This document shows, piece by piece, positions 12,119 to 23,441 of a DNA stretch of 53,630 nucleotides. A model generated the notes under the pieces. It made no database searches, was not told where the DNA came from, and saw only the letters and a program-made list of their open reading frames with translations. The stretch spans positions 64,618 to 118,247 of the forward strand of contig LNKV01000077.1 in NCBI GenBank assembly GCA_001465935.1, in the 5' to 3' direction. Source of the stretch: Clarireedia homoeocarpa. Taxonomy: Eukaryota; Ascomycota; Leotiomycetes; Helotiales; Rutstroemiaceae. The translations under genes and the position numbers were made by a program. Numbering within the stretch: the first letter of the stretch is position 1; every line of letters starts with the position of its first letter.

Positions 12119-13312
12119 TTGATTGATGAGGGGGATATAGTGAGAGAGTAGTGGATTGTAAACATAGTAGACGGTGAATTGAAGAAGCGACCTCGATTAT
12201 ACACGCTGATAAACAGTTGAACAACATTCGAATATAATTCTTAACACATATGAACGACGAGTTCTCGCACACTCGCACACTCGCACACTCAAAGCACCAT
12301 GTTCGTAGATGATTGTGCGTCTTTGGACGACTTTAGTACCCGTATTACTCCAACGTCCATCGTATACTCCTTATCTTACCAACGCCAACCAACATTATCA
12401 GCGTGAGGCGAAGTGGCCCGAATTTCTAAAGACTGGAACGATAAATCTAGATGTGGTCCATCTTCAAAAGTAAGCTCCTCTTGTAAGTCTACTTGAAAGC
12501 AGGAAGTCTACTCTACCAGTTGCTGCTGGTGTGACTGGTGCTCAAGACTCCCGAGCTTCGCTTTCGCCATTCTCCCAACCCTTCACTTCATTACGTCTTT
12601 GATTGTGTCCTTTTATCGATTCAGCAAGAATTCCTCTATCAATATCTGCCAGGAACTAAAACCCATTGTCTCAACACTGTGGAAGTATCCACCCCTCATA
12701 TCTTCTTCCCCCGGGTCCGTTTCTGTTTCAAGGTCACCGCAGCCCCGACCAGCAAGCTGCGTGTATATCCTAATCTTTCTTATCAAGTGCAGCGCATTTC
12801 CAGAGCTCGCGGCCTCCCCATCTGTGAAGCTGCCTCGTACTAAAATAGCATCATCGTCTCTTTCCCTCGGTCGAGCGGCCGACCGATCACGTTTGGGCCT
12901 GTGGCGCGGAGACCCGTAACGCCAACATTTTGTAGGCATGCACCAACTCACCTACATACATATCATGTGCCTCGGGTTATGATTTCGGTCGGCTTGCGTC
13001 TGCGCCTTCTCGGGACTGCTTTTTCGTGGTGAGTGGTACTTGGGTAATGGCCCGTGTCGGTCGGTTGGAGGGATTGGCCGCCGCGACTACAGAGGCCGCG
13101 ATAGGCGCGCAGGTTGTTGGGTTGAGTTGGGTGTATACTGAGCCACTATGGAGGGATGTAAAAGTGTTGATTATCCGCCGGGAGAGGATGGGTAGTTGTT
13201 ACGCCTCATTCATTCGCGATTAGATCGGATGTTATTCTCGGTGCATGAATCTCCCATCCCAAACGAATCGCTACCAGAAGCATAGCTCACATATCAGCCT
13301 ACACTCCGCGCG
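12119..13312. other. intergenic, no supported gene
   Basis: 1.2 kb between two rightward genes. It contains three tandem copies of TCGCACACTCGCACACTC-type sequence (12268-12290). Short open frames on both strands lack any recognisable motif. The last 100 bases form the C/A-rich leader of the 2EXR gene. Confidence 0.45.
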
Positions 13313-14512
13313 ATGTGTTCCCCCACTCACCCACTCTCCAAAAAACCCGAAGCATCCTTAATCCACACACATGCCGTACATGAAGAACCGCAACCCGCCA
13401 CAACCTTTCCCTTCTTCCCACTCCTCCCGCCGGAACTGCGACTCCTAATCTGGACCAACGCCCTCCCATCTTCGCGCACTCTTAAAGTAAAAGTCGATGC
13501 GTACTCCTCCACGGAAGCCGAACTCCTCGGCCCCTTCGCACCCATCCCATCCATCATGCACGTGAATTCCGAAGCGCGCTCGGTGGCTCTGCGCATATGT
13601 CGGCTGGGTTTGGGCCCAACGATTGGGCCTGAGAAGCTGAACTTCTATTGGGATCCGAGTGTCGATATGGTATACCTGCCGCCGAGCGCAGCTTGGACTA
13701 ATGGGGTTTTGGAGGAGTTTCTATGCAGGGGTTGTGGTGATGCGGCAAACGACGGGAAAGATGTGGGAATTCCAAAGGATTGGGCAAACGACGGATTTAT
13801 GCAAGTAGTTCGGCACATCGCGTTACCGCTCAACGTCTGGCTCGCGCAGGGACTGTATCTCGAGCCCGTAAATGCACGATGGTTGATCCCGTGGTTGCGA
13901 CGCCTCCCAGCGCTGCAATCCGTCACACTGCTCGTGGAGCCGTATGATCAGTGGCTAGGGCCACCCGACACAAGAGCCGTTTACCACGAGCCGCTCGATG
14001 TTCCAATGTCCCAACTGCTGGGGATGAAACCATCTGAGATTGAGGAACAAGTCGAGGAAGCGTTGGGTAGATTTGCGGAGGAGGAAATGCGGCAGCGTGA
14101 GAAATCGGGTGGTGAGGATGAAGGATATGGAAGTGGAGAGGATATGGGGGAGAGGGGAAGAGAGGGGAGTGACAGCAAAGCAAAGGAGGAATGGGAGACC
14201 CCGTTCGTAGAAGTCCTTGTGTTGGGTATGAAGAAGTATAAGCCAGATCCGTGGTGTATTGCGCCGAGAACGAACTTAGATCGCGATGATGTGACGGGGC
14301 TGTGGGAGACGAGGCCGAGTAGGGAGGAGAGGAATGCGCGGAGGTTGAGGAATAGGTGGCCGGCGGAGGTGCATGCTGTTGAGCAGTGGGGGAGAATGGG
14401 AATGGAGGATGAAGAGATAGAGATGGAAGGGATGGAGGAGAGGGAGGAGGGAGACGGGAATGGAGAGGAGTTGGATGAGGATGAGGATGAGAATGAGGAG
14501 GCAGATTCTTGA
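13313..14512 (+). CDS. 2EXR-domain protein with acidic C-terminal tail
   Basis: Single-exon gene, 399 residues. Residues about 31-130 match the fungal 2EXR domain: FPFFPLLPPELRLLIWTNALP, then PSIMHVNSEARSVALR and FYWDPSVDMVYLPPS. The domain's function is unknown. The middle contains hydrophobic LRRLPALQSVTLLVEP, then a low-complexity Glu/Gly-rich segment (about 260-300) and a strongly acidic tail from about 360 (EMEGMEEREEGDGNGEE, DEDEDENEE). No signal peptide or membrane segment is visible. The long leftward open frame opposite the 3' half is a mirror of this low-complexity sequence. Confidence 0.85.
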   Translation: MCSPTHPLSKKPEASLIHTHAVHEEPQPATTFPFFPLLPPELRLLIWTNALPSSRTLKVKVDAYSSTEAELLGPFAPIPSIMHVNSEARSVALRICRLGLGPTIGPEKLNFYWDPSVDMVYLPPSAAWTNGVLEEFLCRGCGDAANDGKDVGIPKDWANDGFMQVVRHIALPLNVWLAQGLYLEPVNARWLIPWLRRLPALQSVTLLVEPYDQWLGPPDTRAVYHEPLDVPMSQLLGMKPSEIEEQVEEALGRFAEEEMRQREKSGGEDEGYGSGEDMGERGREGSDSKAKEEWETPFVEVLVLGMKKYKPDPWCIAPRTNLDRDDVTGLWETRPSREERNARRLRNRWPAEVHAVEQWGRMGMEDEEIEMEGMEEREEGDGNGEELDEDEDENEEADS

Positions 14513-15623
14513 TTCTGTGGAGTTTTACCGTTTGCTTGGGGGTGGTTGTTCTGCCCGAAGCGTTTTCTAAAAGGGGCGGGGATGGCGTTTGGATTGTGAT
14601 ATCCCAAGTACTTTAGACACCTGATGACATTTCGAACATTGGGGATTTAATAATCTCTAGAAAACAAAATCTACTTAATTATGAAACCAACTTGCCGCTT
14701 ACACATATCGTGGATGTCGGCGATTCCGACGAAGTCATTTATCCATCTGCACAGATGATGTTGTCCAAGTCAATTTTTTGTTACCACTTCGCACGTCGAA
14801 TTGCCTCCTCAATGCTTGCGGACGCGGTGCCCACCGTCAATATCTCGCAGCAGTACATTTCATAATGATGCCTCCATCTATTACTGATACATTCTCCAAC
14901 ATTGTTCAGAATCAGATAAAGCGGATAGTTTACGATAAATTCCAAAATATCTCTGCCCATTTACATTGATAACCAACATGACTATTTTTTTTACCGTCAT
15001 TCTTTCAGTATCTTACTATGAATGCGATAGTTGATTTTTCAACGGAATAGATTTTGTGGCGTGGTGAGCCGGGAATCTACTATACGTAGACAGTCTCAAG
15101 ATAGCAGTAACGTTCTCAAAGGCATAGCAACTTCCAAGAAGATCGTAACGCATTGGCATCCACAGGTGCATAGAAGACAGATCCTCCGAGGAAGAGGCGA
15201 GGAAGTTTATATAGACATTGTGTGGGATAAAAACGAAGTGGATCATCTAAAATATGACTTGTACTATGTATATGTGTGAATCATGTCACGAATTGTGTAG
15301 AACAACAAAGAAGTGAACAATGTCATTTCTCAATTTTTGTCTCTCAATCTAGTAATACTAAGGTTTGGTTCCGACTCAGATTCGTAAGAGCAGAATTATT
15401 CACATTCAGTTGCCTGAGTTGTTCAGTGATTCTTATCACTGAACAAAGGGCGTACAAGTGCTCAGCAACTTTCATAAATAAAAGTGCTCGCCTCCACTCA
15501 GTTGATGGTGTCCACCGATTCCAATCAACACACAACGCTTGACTTATATCTTCCTGGAGATACTTCGCCTGAACATCATCCTAGTACATACACGTAGAAA
15601 TACCTGCTATTTCTTGGTTGACA
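14513..15623. other. intergenic, AT-rich, no gene seen
   Basis: About 1.1 kb of AT-rich sequence with only short, motif-free open frames. It probably holds the 2EXR 3' UTR and the leader of the orphan gene at 15624. Confidence 0.45.
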
Positions 15624-16394
15624 ATGCCTCGAGACCCAACAGAAAAGTATCGCGACGAGATTCGCAAACACTGTGCTCAATGGGGCAAAGCTGTCGGTCT
15701 GTACAAGCTAGACAGAACTTCTCGAGGCGAAACAGAACGAAACTTAGAGATTTCTATTTATATGGAGAACAACTTCGAGAATCACTTCAGAAATCTGTGT
15801 GCTTTCTGGAGACTTGAGTTTAAGGATCTATATCATAGTGTTCCGCTGAAATTTTGGTTACATTTTGGACTTACTTTTGCACAAAGATATCAAGATGAAA
15901 AGGGGACCCCTGAGCTAAACTTAGATTTTGGGGTTTTGAGATACAGTCATGAATGGCAGAAATTCAAGAAAGGATTATTCCCTAGTGAATCTCATAAGGA
16001 TAACCAGAACATATTGCAAGACTTCCTTTCAACTTGTTTGAAAGAAGGTAGCTCAGATATAGACCTACACCTACGCGATTACGCTGCTCCGAATAAAAGA
16101 CCCGATGGTCAAGATTTCGACATACCAAACAACGTTTTGCTTGCCGCCACAGGTGGAAGAAATGAATCCCATCAGCAAGCTGATCAGTCAGTTGATCAAT
16201 CAGTTGAACCTCGACATTATTATAATCTACCTGAGAATCAAGCGGATTGTTTCCCTGATGGATCTTTCCCACCTCAAGGAGGCAACCAGCAGTACAACCA
16301 GTGTGTATCGTGGTCGGAACTGGCTAACACCACAGGTGAGATGTGGGAGAGGATAAATGATCCCCATGGTGAGGGAAAGTCAAGATTTATGTAG
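15624..16394 (+). CDS. orphan hypothetical protein, 256 aa
   Basis: One open exon from ATG 15624 (MPRDPTEKYRDEI) to TAG 16394. I do not recognise a family. The N-terminal 120 residues look globular and rich in aromatic and charged residues (WGKAVGLYKLD, CAFWRLEFKDLYHSVPLKFWLHFGLTFAQRYQ). The C-terminal half is polar, with a small internal repeat (ADQSVDQSVE) and Asn/Gln/Pro-rich sequence. No signal peptide, membrane span or catalytic motif is visible. The length and ordinary codon use support a real gene; a further intron or 3' exon cannot be excluded. It stands alone, with more than 1 kb of gene-free DNA on each side. Confidence 0.6.
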   Translation: MPRDPTEKYRDEIRKHCAQWGKAVGLYKLDRTSRGETERNLEISIYMENNFENHFRNLCAFWRLEFKDLYHSVPLKFWLHFGLTFAQRYQDEKGTPELNLDFGVLRYSHEWQKFKKGLFPSESHKDNQNILQDFLSTCLKEGSSDIDLHLRDYAAPNKRPDGQDFDIPNNVLLAATGGRNESHQQADQSVDQSVEPRHYYNLPENQADCFPDGSFPPQGGNQQYNQCVSWSELANTTGEMWERINDPHGEGKSRFM

Positions 16395-19371
16395 ACTGCG
16401 ATCTCAACCAGTTGATAGATAAGTACCTATTAGGTGGATTGATAAACCCAAACCCACTTGTAGGTACCTGCGCCGCAGCATCCTAGAAGTATAGAATATG
16501 CCTGATTTTACAAAATCTTGGCAAATTGAATGAAATTTTCTCGGTGAAAAGGAAGGAATGATATTACTTAGAATCAAGATTGACTCTCGCTCTGTGCACC
16601 GATGTGACATAACTAGTCTCCATCAATCTCCATCAAGCTTTGTAGCATCATGTGCAGCTAAGATCCATTGATATCACAAATCATAGCAGCAAGGCTAAAA
16701 ACAACACATTTTATGGACAACAAATTCCCTTTTAGCTCGCTGTTGCACTTGGTCCAGAAGCTCGCGCCCACTCCAGCTCAATATCTACTCGGGCCTTCTC
16801 GACGATTGACTTGTCAGCGCCTGTGCTGCGACGGCTTTGTCGAACTTCGACGTCCCCTCTTCGTCATTTCAGAAACACTGAGATTATGTTCAAACTCAAA
16901 ATCGGCGCGTGACTTGTCGGAAATTTTCATCCTGCTCCTACCTTTACTCAGATCGCTTCAAGAATGCTCAGTGAATTCTCCCCCTCTCCAAGACATGCTG
17001 ATGCCATATTCCAGTCTAGTATTCGTTCGTAGTTTGTTTGTGCATCGTTGCTTCGCAAAATTTGTGGAGTGACGCCGGAAACCGCTTGATCTGAATAAAC
17101 AGTTGTGCGATGTTGGGAGAACGTCGAATCATTGAATAAAGAATTATGCGTCTGCATCTTCCTCTCGCGATGAATGAATTGTCAAACGGGGCAGGAGAAA
17201 GGGTTCTGATGTATCGAAGAGCGTTACGATGTTCGAGGTCGCATCTAGGTTGGGGGTGTCTAGTCAATTGTGTTCGAGAGGAGTATCCTGGCTGGCCATC
17301 CACGGCGCTGTCGCAAATATTGACTTCTTCAAATCGGTCGTCTGCCTGTCGCCTCTATTACACATGCATGCGCTCGCTACCTTTGTCGTATACATCCATT
17401 CTACCGCTACGTTCCAGTCGACCTCGCTTCATCGTCTATTCTCTCTCTGATGCCATTCCCATCATTCACTACATACAAACTTGTGTTGTATAATCTTCTT
17501 GTGTTACAAAATCGAAGTCGAAGTCCGCACTCTGCTCGTACATATGCTTTATCACTTTTCATTTCGTAGGATTGTGCGTTTCTTCGGCTACCTAAACTCG
17601 TGGACCAGTTCGATTCGCCGATTGCATTCTCCTCAAATATTTATCAGAGTCAAAATCCCCTCGTCCTCGTTCACTGTGCGCGATCGAATCGAAGAGACTG
17701 TGCTTCTCTTTTCTCGTTCTTTCGTGTTGTTTCTCGGTATTTAAAGCGACAAACCGGCGGTCGTAGAGAGGAGGTCGAGAAACGCTGCAGGACGTTCGAC
17801 CAAGCACAATTCCCAACACGAAGCTTCAACACCATCCATAGTTTGCCTTGACCCCAAACTTCGTTTTCCGACTTGCCATATCCAGTGAATGACATTCGAG
17901 AATAATATATCAGTCGCAGGTCTTATTTATGCGGTCAATGGAGGGTTATCAAGACCGCGGCAAACGAAGGTTGTGGTATCTATAAACATTTTTGGGGTGG
18001 GGCATTCAGGACGCGCAGCAACAATATTCCGGCACATCCCTTTCGTTTGGGGTTATTTTGGCCAAGTCTGCGATGCTTTGAGGTATGATTTGGCCAGGAG
18101 GGAATTCAAATCTCTTGCAGAGGAGAACTATCGACGGCACTTGACTGCCCGCTCAGGTTATGAGGATTTAGCTGTCTAGGCCTTTCATCGCTGGAGGAAG
18201 TACCCCGCATCTGCTGGCAGTATCGCTTTGTGGTATCTTACAAACCATAATGGCAATATCGTATTTGTATGCCTTGTATGCCTTGAGCGCCTTTGATGCC
18301 CTTGCTTGTTGCTTGCGAGGGTCCAGAAATTTCATGAAGTTCAAAAGTCTCGGGGCTAACTTCATAGTTGAAGAGCTTTTACAGGCGAGTTTCGGAGAAC
18401 CTGCTGTGAGCAGCAGCTATCCAAGTGGTACTCCTCATTTATGCCAAGCGGTGCAAGTGATATTATCTCAATCTTCTCACGACATACAGATGCTCAAACT
18501 ATTTGATCAACTTGGATCTTCCGTAACCCCATGAACATTGGAGTTCCAGAGGCAGATAAGGCATGTTTTCTGCGAACACCTGCCGCATGCTAATGCAACA
18601 ACGGCGTTGCGATGTTCAGCTAGTTCTGTATTATCAGAGGTTCCTGCATTTCAACATGATTCGTGTATTTTGACTCGATGCGCATCCCCCAGTTCAAATG
18701 TGCCTAGTTATCACGGCCGGTGGGAGAAGTTGCAGGTACGTCGGTCCTGGAAGGTTGTAAAATAATGCTCCCAAATACTTCAAGTCAGCACTTATCTAAA
18801 TCAGTGTTACACTGCTGGACACATGAAATGGTAGTAGTAGCCTTTTAGAACTATGCTGTTATCTTATGTTTGGGAAATAGCCTTGCGGATAGGAGGATGC
18901 GAGTGTTGGCTTAGATCTGTTTTCTATACGAAGCTTCATTTTTCAATATTCTCATTCAGTAGTGGTCGGCGGACTCATTTCCACTGGCGGCTTCACGTTC
19001 GTACACAATTTAATCATCGATCAATGAGTTAATAATAGTCTTTCTGCTAGTTACAATCTTTCTCGCCACTACGCTTTCCATTTTCCTGGTCAAACTCTCT
19101 CTTCTAATTGCTATCTATAACATCACCAACTTTGGCTCTAACATCTCTAGGCAATTATTCCCGATGATCAGGACAGCCATTTGCATATTTGCATTCGTTG
19201 AGTGCAACAGTTTTCTGTGCTGTGTTCCGTTTTGCTGACTGAAGAGAGCATTTCAGTGAATAAAGTAGATGTTTCGATGAAGAACGCGGGCATTTCGTTT
19301 GAAGGAGCGTCGGTTTCGGGGATGACATAGGTGAGAGGGCTCTAGAGAGTGTGTTTCTCGGGCTCTGGTAC
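16395..19371. other. 3 kb gene-poor stretch
   Basis: Open frames up to 134 codons occur on both strands, but none has a recognisable domain, convincing splice structure or signal peptide. The C/T-rich composition near 17300-17850 is compatible with a non-coding transcript. Nothing else can be supported. Confidence 0.45.
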
Positions 19372-19718
19372 TTATTTCAGATCCCCTGACTCGGGCTAGA
19401 TAGTAGTTTAGTGAATGTTGGGATTGGGAATATTTTCTGGTCGTAGCTGAAAGTTTGGAGACTTACAGCAACGTAATTTCTAACGGAGCGTCTCGCCATC
19501 CCTGTCATTCCCCCAATTGGCCCCATTCCTGGCATCCCCCCCATTCCTGGCATCCCTCCCATTCCTTGCCCCATCATATCCATTCCCTGCTTCATCATTT
19601 CTTGCCCCGCCTGCATCGCTTGACCCGCCATTTGAGACATAGGGTTTGCCCCCATCATTTGGGCAGTGACCATATGAAGCTCTACAAGAGCAATAACAAG
19701 AAAGGTTTTAATATACAT
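19372..19718 (-). CDS. Met/Gly-rich small secreted protein
   Basis: Two exons join in phase: 19467-19718 and 19372-19395, with a 71-base GTAAGT...CTATCTAG intron that has a CACTAAAC branch site. The product is about 91 residues. Residues 1-19 (MYIKTFLVIALVELHMVTA) form a clear signal peptide. The mature part is extraordinarily rich in Met and Gly: QMMGANPMSQMAGQAMQAGQ, then MMKQGMDMMGQ and two GGMPGMG-type repeats. It ends RRSVRNYVAPESGDLK. There are no cysteines. No known family is recognised. Met-rich clusters can bind copper in other proteins, but nothing here proves that. The splice model is my inference; reading through the donor would give a different tail. Confidence 0.6.
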
Positions 19719-20692
19719 ATTAAATATATTAAGAATTGAGATAGAATCAATTGAGAATTCCTATCTTTTATTGTTCTGCAATCGAGTAGAATTGGAACGT
19801 GAGATATAAAAGTAATAATAAATTTAAGAGAGAATACATTGCTTCTTATATACAGCTATAGAGCTAAGGTTGAAAAGCCAGATGATCATCGCTATGTAGC
19901 GACAGTAATACGTTACATCATGTATATCTCCCCCTTTTCAAAATAAAGAGTGTGTTGGCGGGAAACTAATACAGCTAGTGAGACATGACCTAGAGATGTG
20001 GAGTGCAGAAATAAATTTACATATATATATATATATACTTATAGAGGTCTAAGACACTCCTGCAGATCAATTTGGAAAGAGGAAAAGGTTGGAGTAGGAG
20101 CGTCCCTGATCTATATCACACTAATTTCACTCGGCACAATAGTAATGATCGGTGTAAATGAAAACAAGCAATATTTGTTCAAGGTTTGTCTACAGCTTGC
20201 CACGTGCAACCTAAATAGAGGCTAGTAGCCAGTAGAAGCTGGGCCCATTTTCTAGTCGGTGAGCGTGCTCTAGCCATAGACTATAATAGCACATTTCCAT
20301 GTGAGCAGGCGTGGCAGGGTAGCTCACTCTTGGCATACGGCTGTGGTGTAGTAGTGTAGCTTGGACTCTGCTCCCTTCAACGAGATGTAACAGTTCGACT
20401 ACGCAATGTGAGGCAAGCAAGTAAAATTTTTGCCCGACGAAGCCCACATCTATTCAGCTGACTATGGTCCTTTTTTTTTTTTGGTGTGCTGCACGTGCAC
20501 ATACAGTATAGTCCCCGATCGCTATAAGCTGGTGAACATAGTTGCTAAGTCCTTTTAATTCTCACGTACTCGGTTGTCAAACATATCAACTATCTCTCAG
20601 ATCACATGAACTCAGAATATAATGCCCGCAGTATTTGAAAGATACCCTAATTTACTGATATTTTGGCCTTCATTATTACACTCGATATAGGA
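19719..20692. other. AT-rich intergenic region
   Basis: Contains a TA-rich tract (20021-20037) and a poly-T run (20471-20482). No supported gene; promoter of the small secreted protein on its left side. Confidence 0.5.
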
Positions 20693-22782
20693 TCAGTCCA
20701 CCACAAACCTGGTCTCGCTCCTGACAGTATCCGCGAGCTTCAACACATGGGCACGACTCTCGTGAGAAAATACCAGGTAATATGCGATCCAGTTGAGCAG
20801 TCCCGAGCTTGGATCTTTCACAATATCACCTTTTTGAAAAAAGCAGTGGCTCTGTGAGATATGAGCAGCCAAGTCAGGGCGTCTCTTGCAGAGATCTACG
20901 CAAACATCTCCGGATTTGAAAATGCCGCCATGGATGACTGGAATGAACACGATCTCACACCAGTATTGAGCACCATTGCCAACTCTGCTCGACTGAAAAG
21001 GTACAGAGAGAGCCTTAGCGGCTTCCTTGTCCTGAATTGCGAAACATAAAGATACACCGGTGTAGTCGATACCATACGTACGCGCAGAGGCCAACAGCGC
21101 CTGGACTCCCGGTGGACGGGGGTTAATCTCAATAAGCCATGCTGATGGACTTGCAATCGGCTTCAACTTTTTGAGTTTCAAATCGAGAAGCCCACTTGTC
21201 TCGTCTATCTGAAATTCCATACTAGAATCTTTGACCCGAGCTTCGAGGTGAAAGAATCCATCAGTAAATCCTAAATTCAGCAGACTCTGGTGTAGTACTG
21301 TTTTCAAGGTCGTCAATTCGATTGTGGGAAGAGCCGAGGGGAGAATATTGGCAATCTCGATGAAAGATTTCAGGGCAGAGGCTCCCTGACAATCGGCATC
21401 TTTAGGAAATTCATCGCTTGCTTCAAAGAAGACCAGTTGACCATCAATAAGAATGAATTTTGCATCGACTTCCGGCCCATCACAATACTCTTCAATGACA
21501 ACATCATTCCCATGTCGATCGAAATCAATTGCCTCAACTGCCTCTTTGAGTTCATCCTCATCACCTACACGAAAGACCCCTTCGGAGCCCCAGCCACTAC
21601 ATGGTTTGACGATGAGGGGATAAGAGAGACCCGGTGACTCTTGGGCTATACGAACAGCTTCATGGAGACTAGAGGCGCGGTAGGCAAGATGACCTTCGGC
21701 AACACTTGTCTTGAATTTGTCCGTCGCAATCCTGTATGCTTCAGGGCTTGGAGTTTTCAGACCCAACATTTCCGTAGCCATTGCAACACCAACAAACAAG
21801 GGGTCGAAGAACGTTGTCAGACCATCAATCTTCAGTGCCCCTTCTTTCTCTCCGTATCTCTGTAACGCTTCCACGATCCAGTCTGGAAATTTAGTATCTG
21901 GTTTTCGATCTATTGGCAGGAACGCTTGTCGCCAAGATGCATATTGAGGTCATTCAAGCCAATGGCCTGGTCTGTCCAGAACAATAACTGCGATGTCTAA
22001 CGAACTTGCAGCCAAGAAAAGGTTTCGCCCAGTTTCAGGGCTCTTGCCCCTTCCACGATCGCGAGTGTCTTCTTTTTCCTCGCAGTCTCACTGAGCCAAG
22101 GAAAAGACAAACGATTTCCAAGCTCGAAATGTAGAATTTCCAGGTTTGAGTTGATATTTGAGTTGATATTTGACGATGGCGAAAGTAGTATTCCTGCGCA
22201 GGACCTCGTAAAGATGTTTAGGCAGTGAGAGATATTAGAAACGGCTTCAAGCTTCGAGATACTACTGAAATGGCGTTTTGGCTGACAGAAAGAGACGACT
22301 GAGCTGATAAAAGGGCAGTTCATTAGTCGAAGATTGAAGATATCTGACCGAATTATATAACCCCGTGCTTGAGGGATCATGAATTTGATGGCTTGTTGAT
22401 GACCCTCGAGTGTAGAAGCTGAGCACCTTAGACACTGTAGCAGAAACCTGAAGCCCCACACTGATCCATCTCCAAAGTGATGGTGTTTGATTTCCTCGAG
22501 GTGATCAGATGAAGGTGTTGTTATGAAGATTTGATATAGAGAGTCATTCTCATCAAAGTCAAGCCATTCTATTGTAGACACCTTCTGAACTTGGAGGACA
22601 ACGTCGACAGCATGAAAGTAAGCTTGATTCAAAAGTGGCATTTTTGTTTGTGTCTCCCAGAAGCAATCAAAGTTCGCTAAATGGTGTTAGCAAATTAAAC
22701 GTGCTAAGTTACGTGGTTGCTTTCGGACAAAAATACCTTCTGCTGTACCATGCTTGACAATAAATTTGGCATGAAAAGTCAT
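20693..22782 (-). pseudogene. ATP-grasp ligase pseudogene (frameshift plus stop)
   Basis: Remnant of an ATP-grasp carboxylate-amine ligase, the kind that joins amino acids or their derivatives in fungal specialised metabolism. A first exon at 22737-22782 (MTFHAKFIVKHGTAE) splices in phase to a second starting at 22676 (NFDCFWETQTKMPLL). The reading continues to LGETFS, then shifts frame near 22012, resuming as AASSLDIAVIVLDRPGHWLE. It then meets TGA at 21950-21952 and continues in the same frame as PQYASWRQAFLPID to the ATP-grasp core. That core keeps YPLIVKPCSGWGSEGVFRV, VVIEEYCDGPEVDAKF and WLIEINPRPPG, and ends at 20693. The intact product would be about 676 residues. Two independent lesions argue for a pseudogene rather than one sequencing error. 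No GT-AG intron removes both lesions and keeps frame. Confidence 0.75.
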
Positions 22783-23441
22783 TTTGCAGAGCGTATTTGG
22801 TTATGGAGAAAAGCTGGACATAGAATCGGTGTATTTTGGCGTGGTGTGAGTTGTTGGAATATAGGGAGAAGAGGAAAAAGCCGAATTATAGGATGGCTAA
22901 TTCAGATGAAAAAGCAAGTATCTGTAATGTGCTATGAGATGTGAAGAAATTCGAGTTCGTGGGATACGGCTCTACTCAGACAATTTAAGCGACAGGGGTT
23001 GGCAGGGTTTGCCACACCACATGCTGCCTTCCTTCAATCGGACCTGTAGAATGATTAGTCCACCGACGCCGGCAGGGTACAGGTGTGCGGTGCTTACAAT
23101 CATTCAACGACTTCAAACAAACAGACAGGGTAAGTATGCAGTCACAAAGGTGTGCGTAATGGGGCTAACAGCATGCAAGTAATTCAAAAATCCACCAATC
23201 TCGGCCTTATTGGTCCTGGTGACCATCACCATTCACTTTGTATGTCATTTTGTTCCTCATATTATCCTCCATTTCAAGGGAGATAACCTCCACCACGTAG
23301 CGATCCCTACCAACCGCCAAGTTCGTACACTCAAGCCAACAAACTTCCCTATCATTTCATCATTCCCAAGCTTTTTCAAAACCAATCTAAGTTCTTCAAT
23401 TTGCAAGTACAGCATCCACTATCGTGTACACAAACGGCAGC
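22783..23441. other. divergent upstream region of two pseudogenes
   Basis: 660 bases between the leftward ATP-grasp remnant and the rightward P450 remnant, so it would have been a shared promoter. No gene-like frame is seen. Confidence 0.45.

Noticed and set aside
13981..14607. 208-codon leftward Ser/Pro-rich open frame
   Set aside because: Mirror of the acidic, low-complexity 3' half of the 2EXR gene; its composition is fully explained by the opposite strand.
16668..17072. 134-codon forward open frame
   Set aside because: Leu/Ser-rich with no motif, no sensible signal peptide, and competing frames on the other strand.
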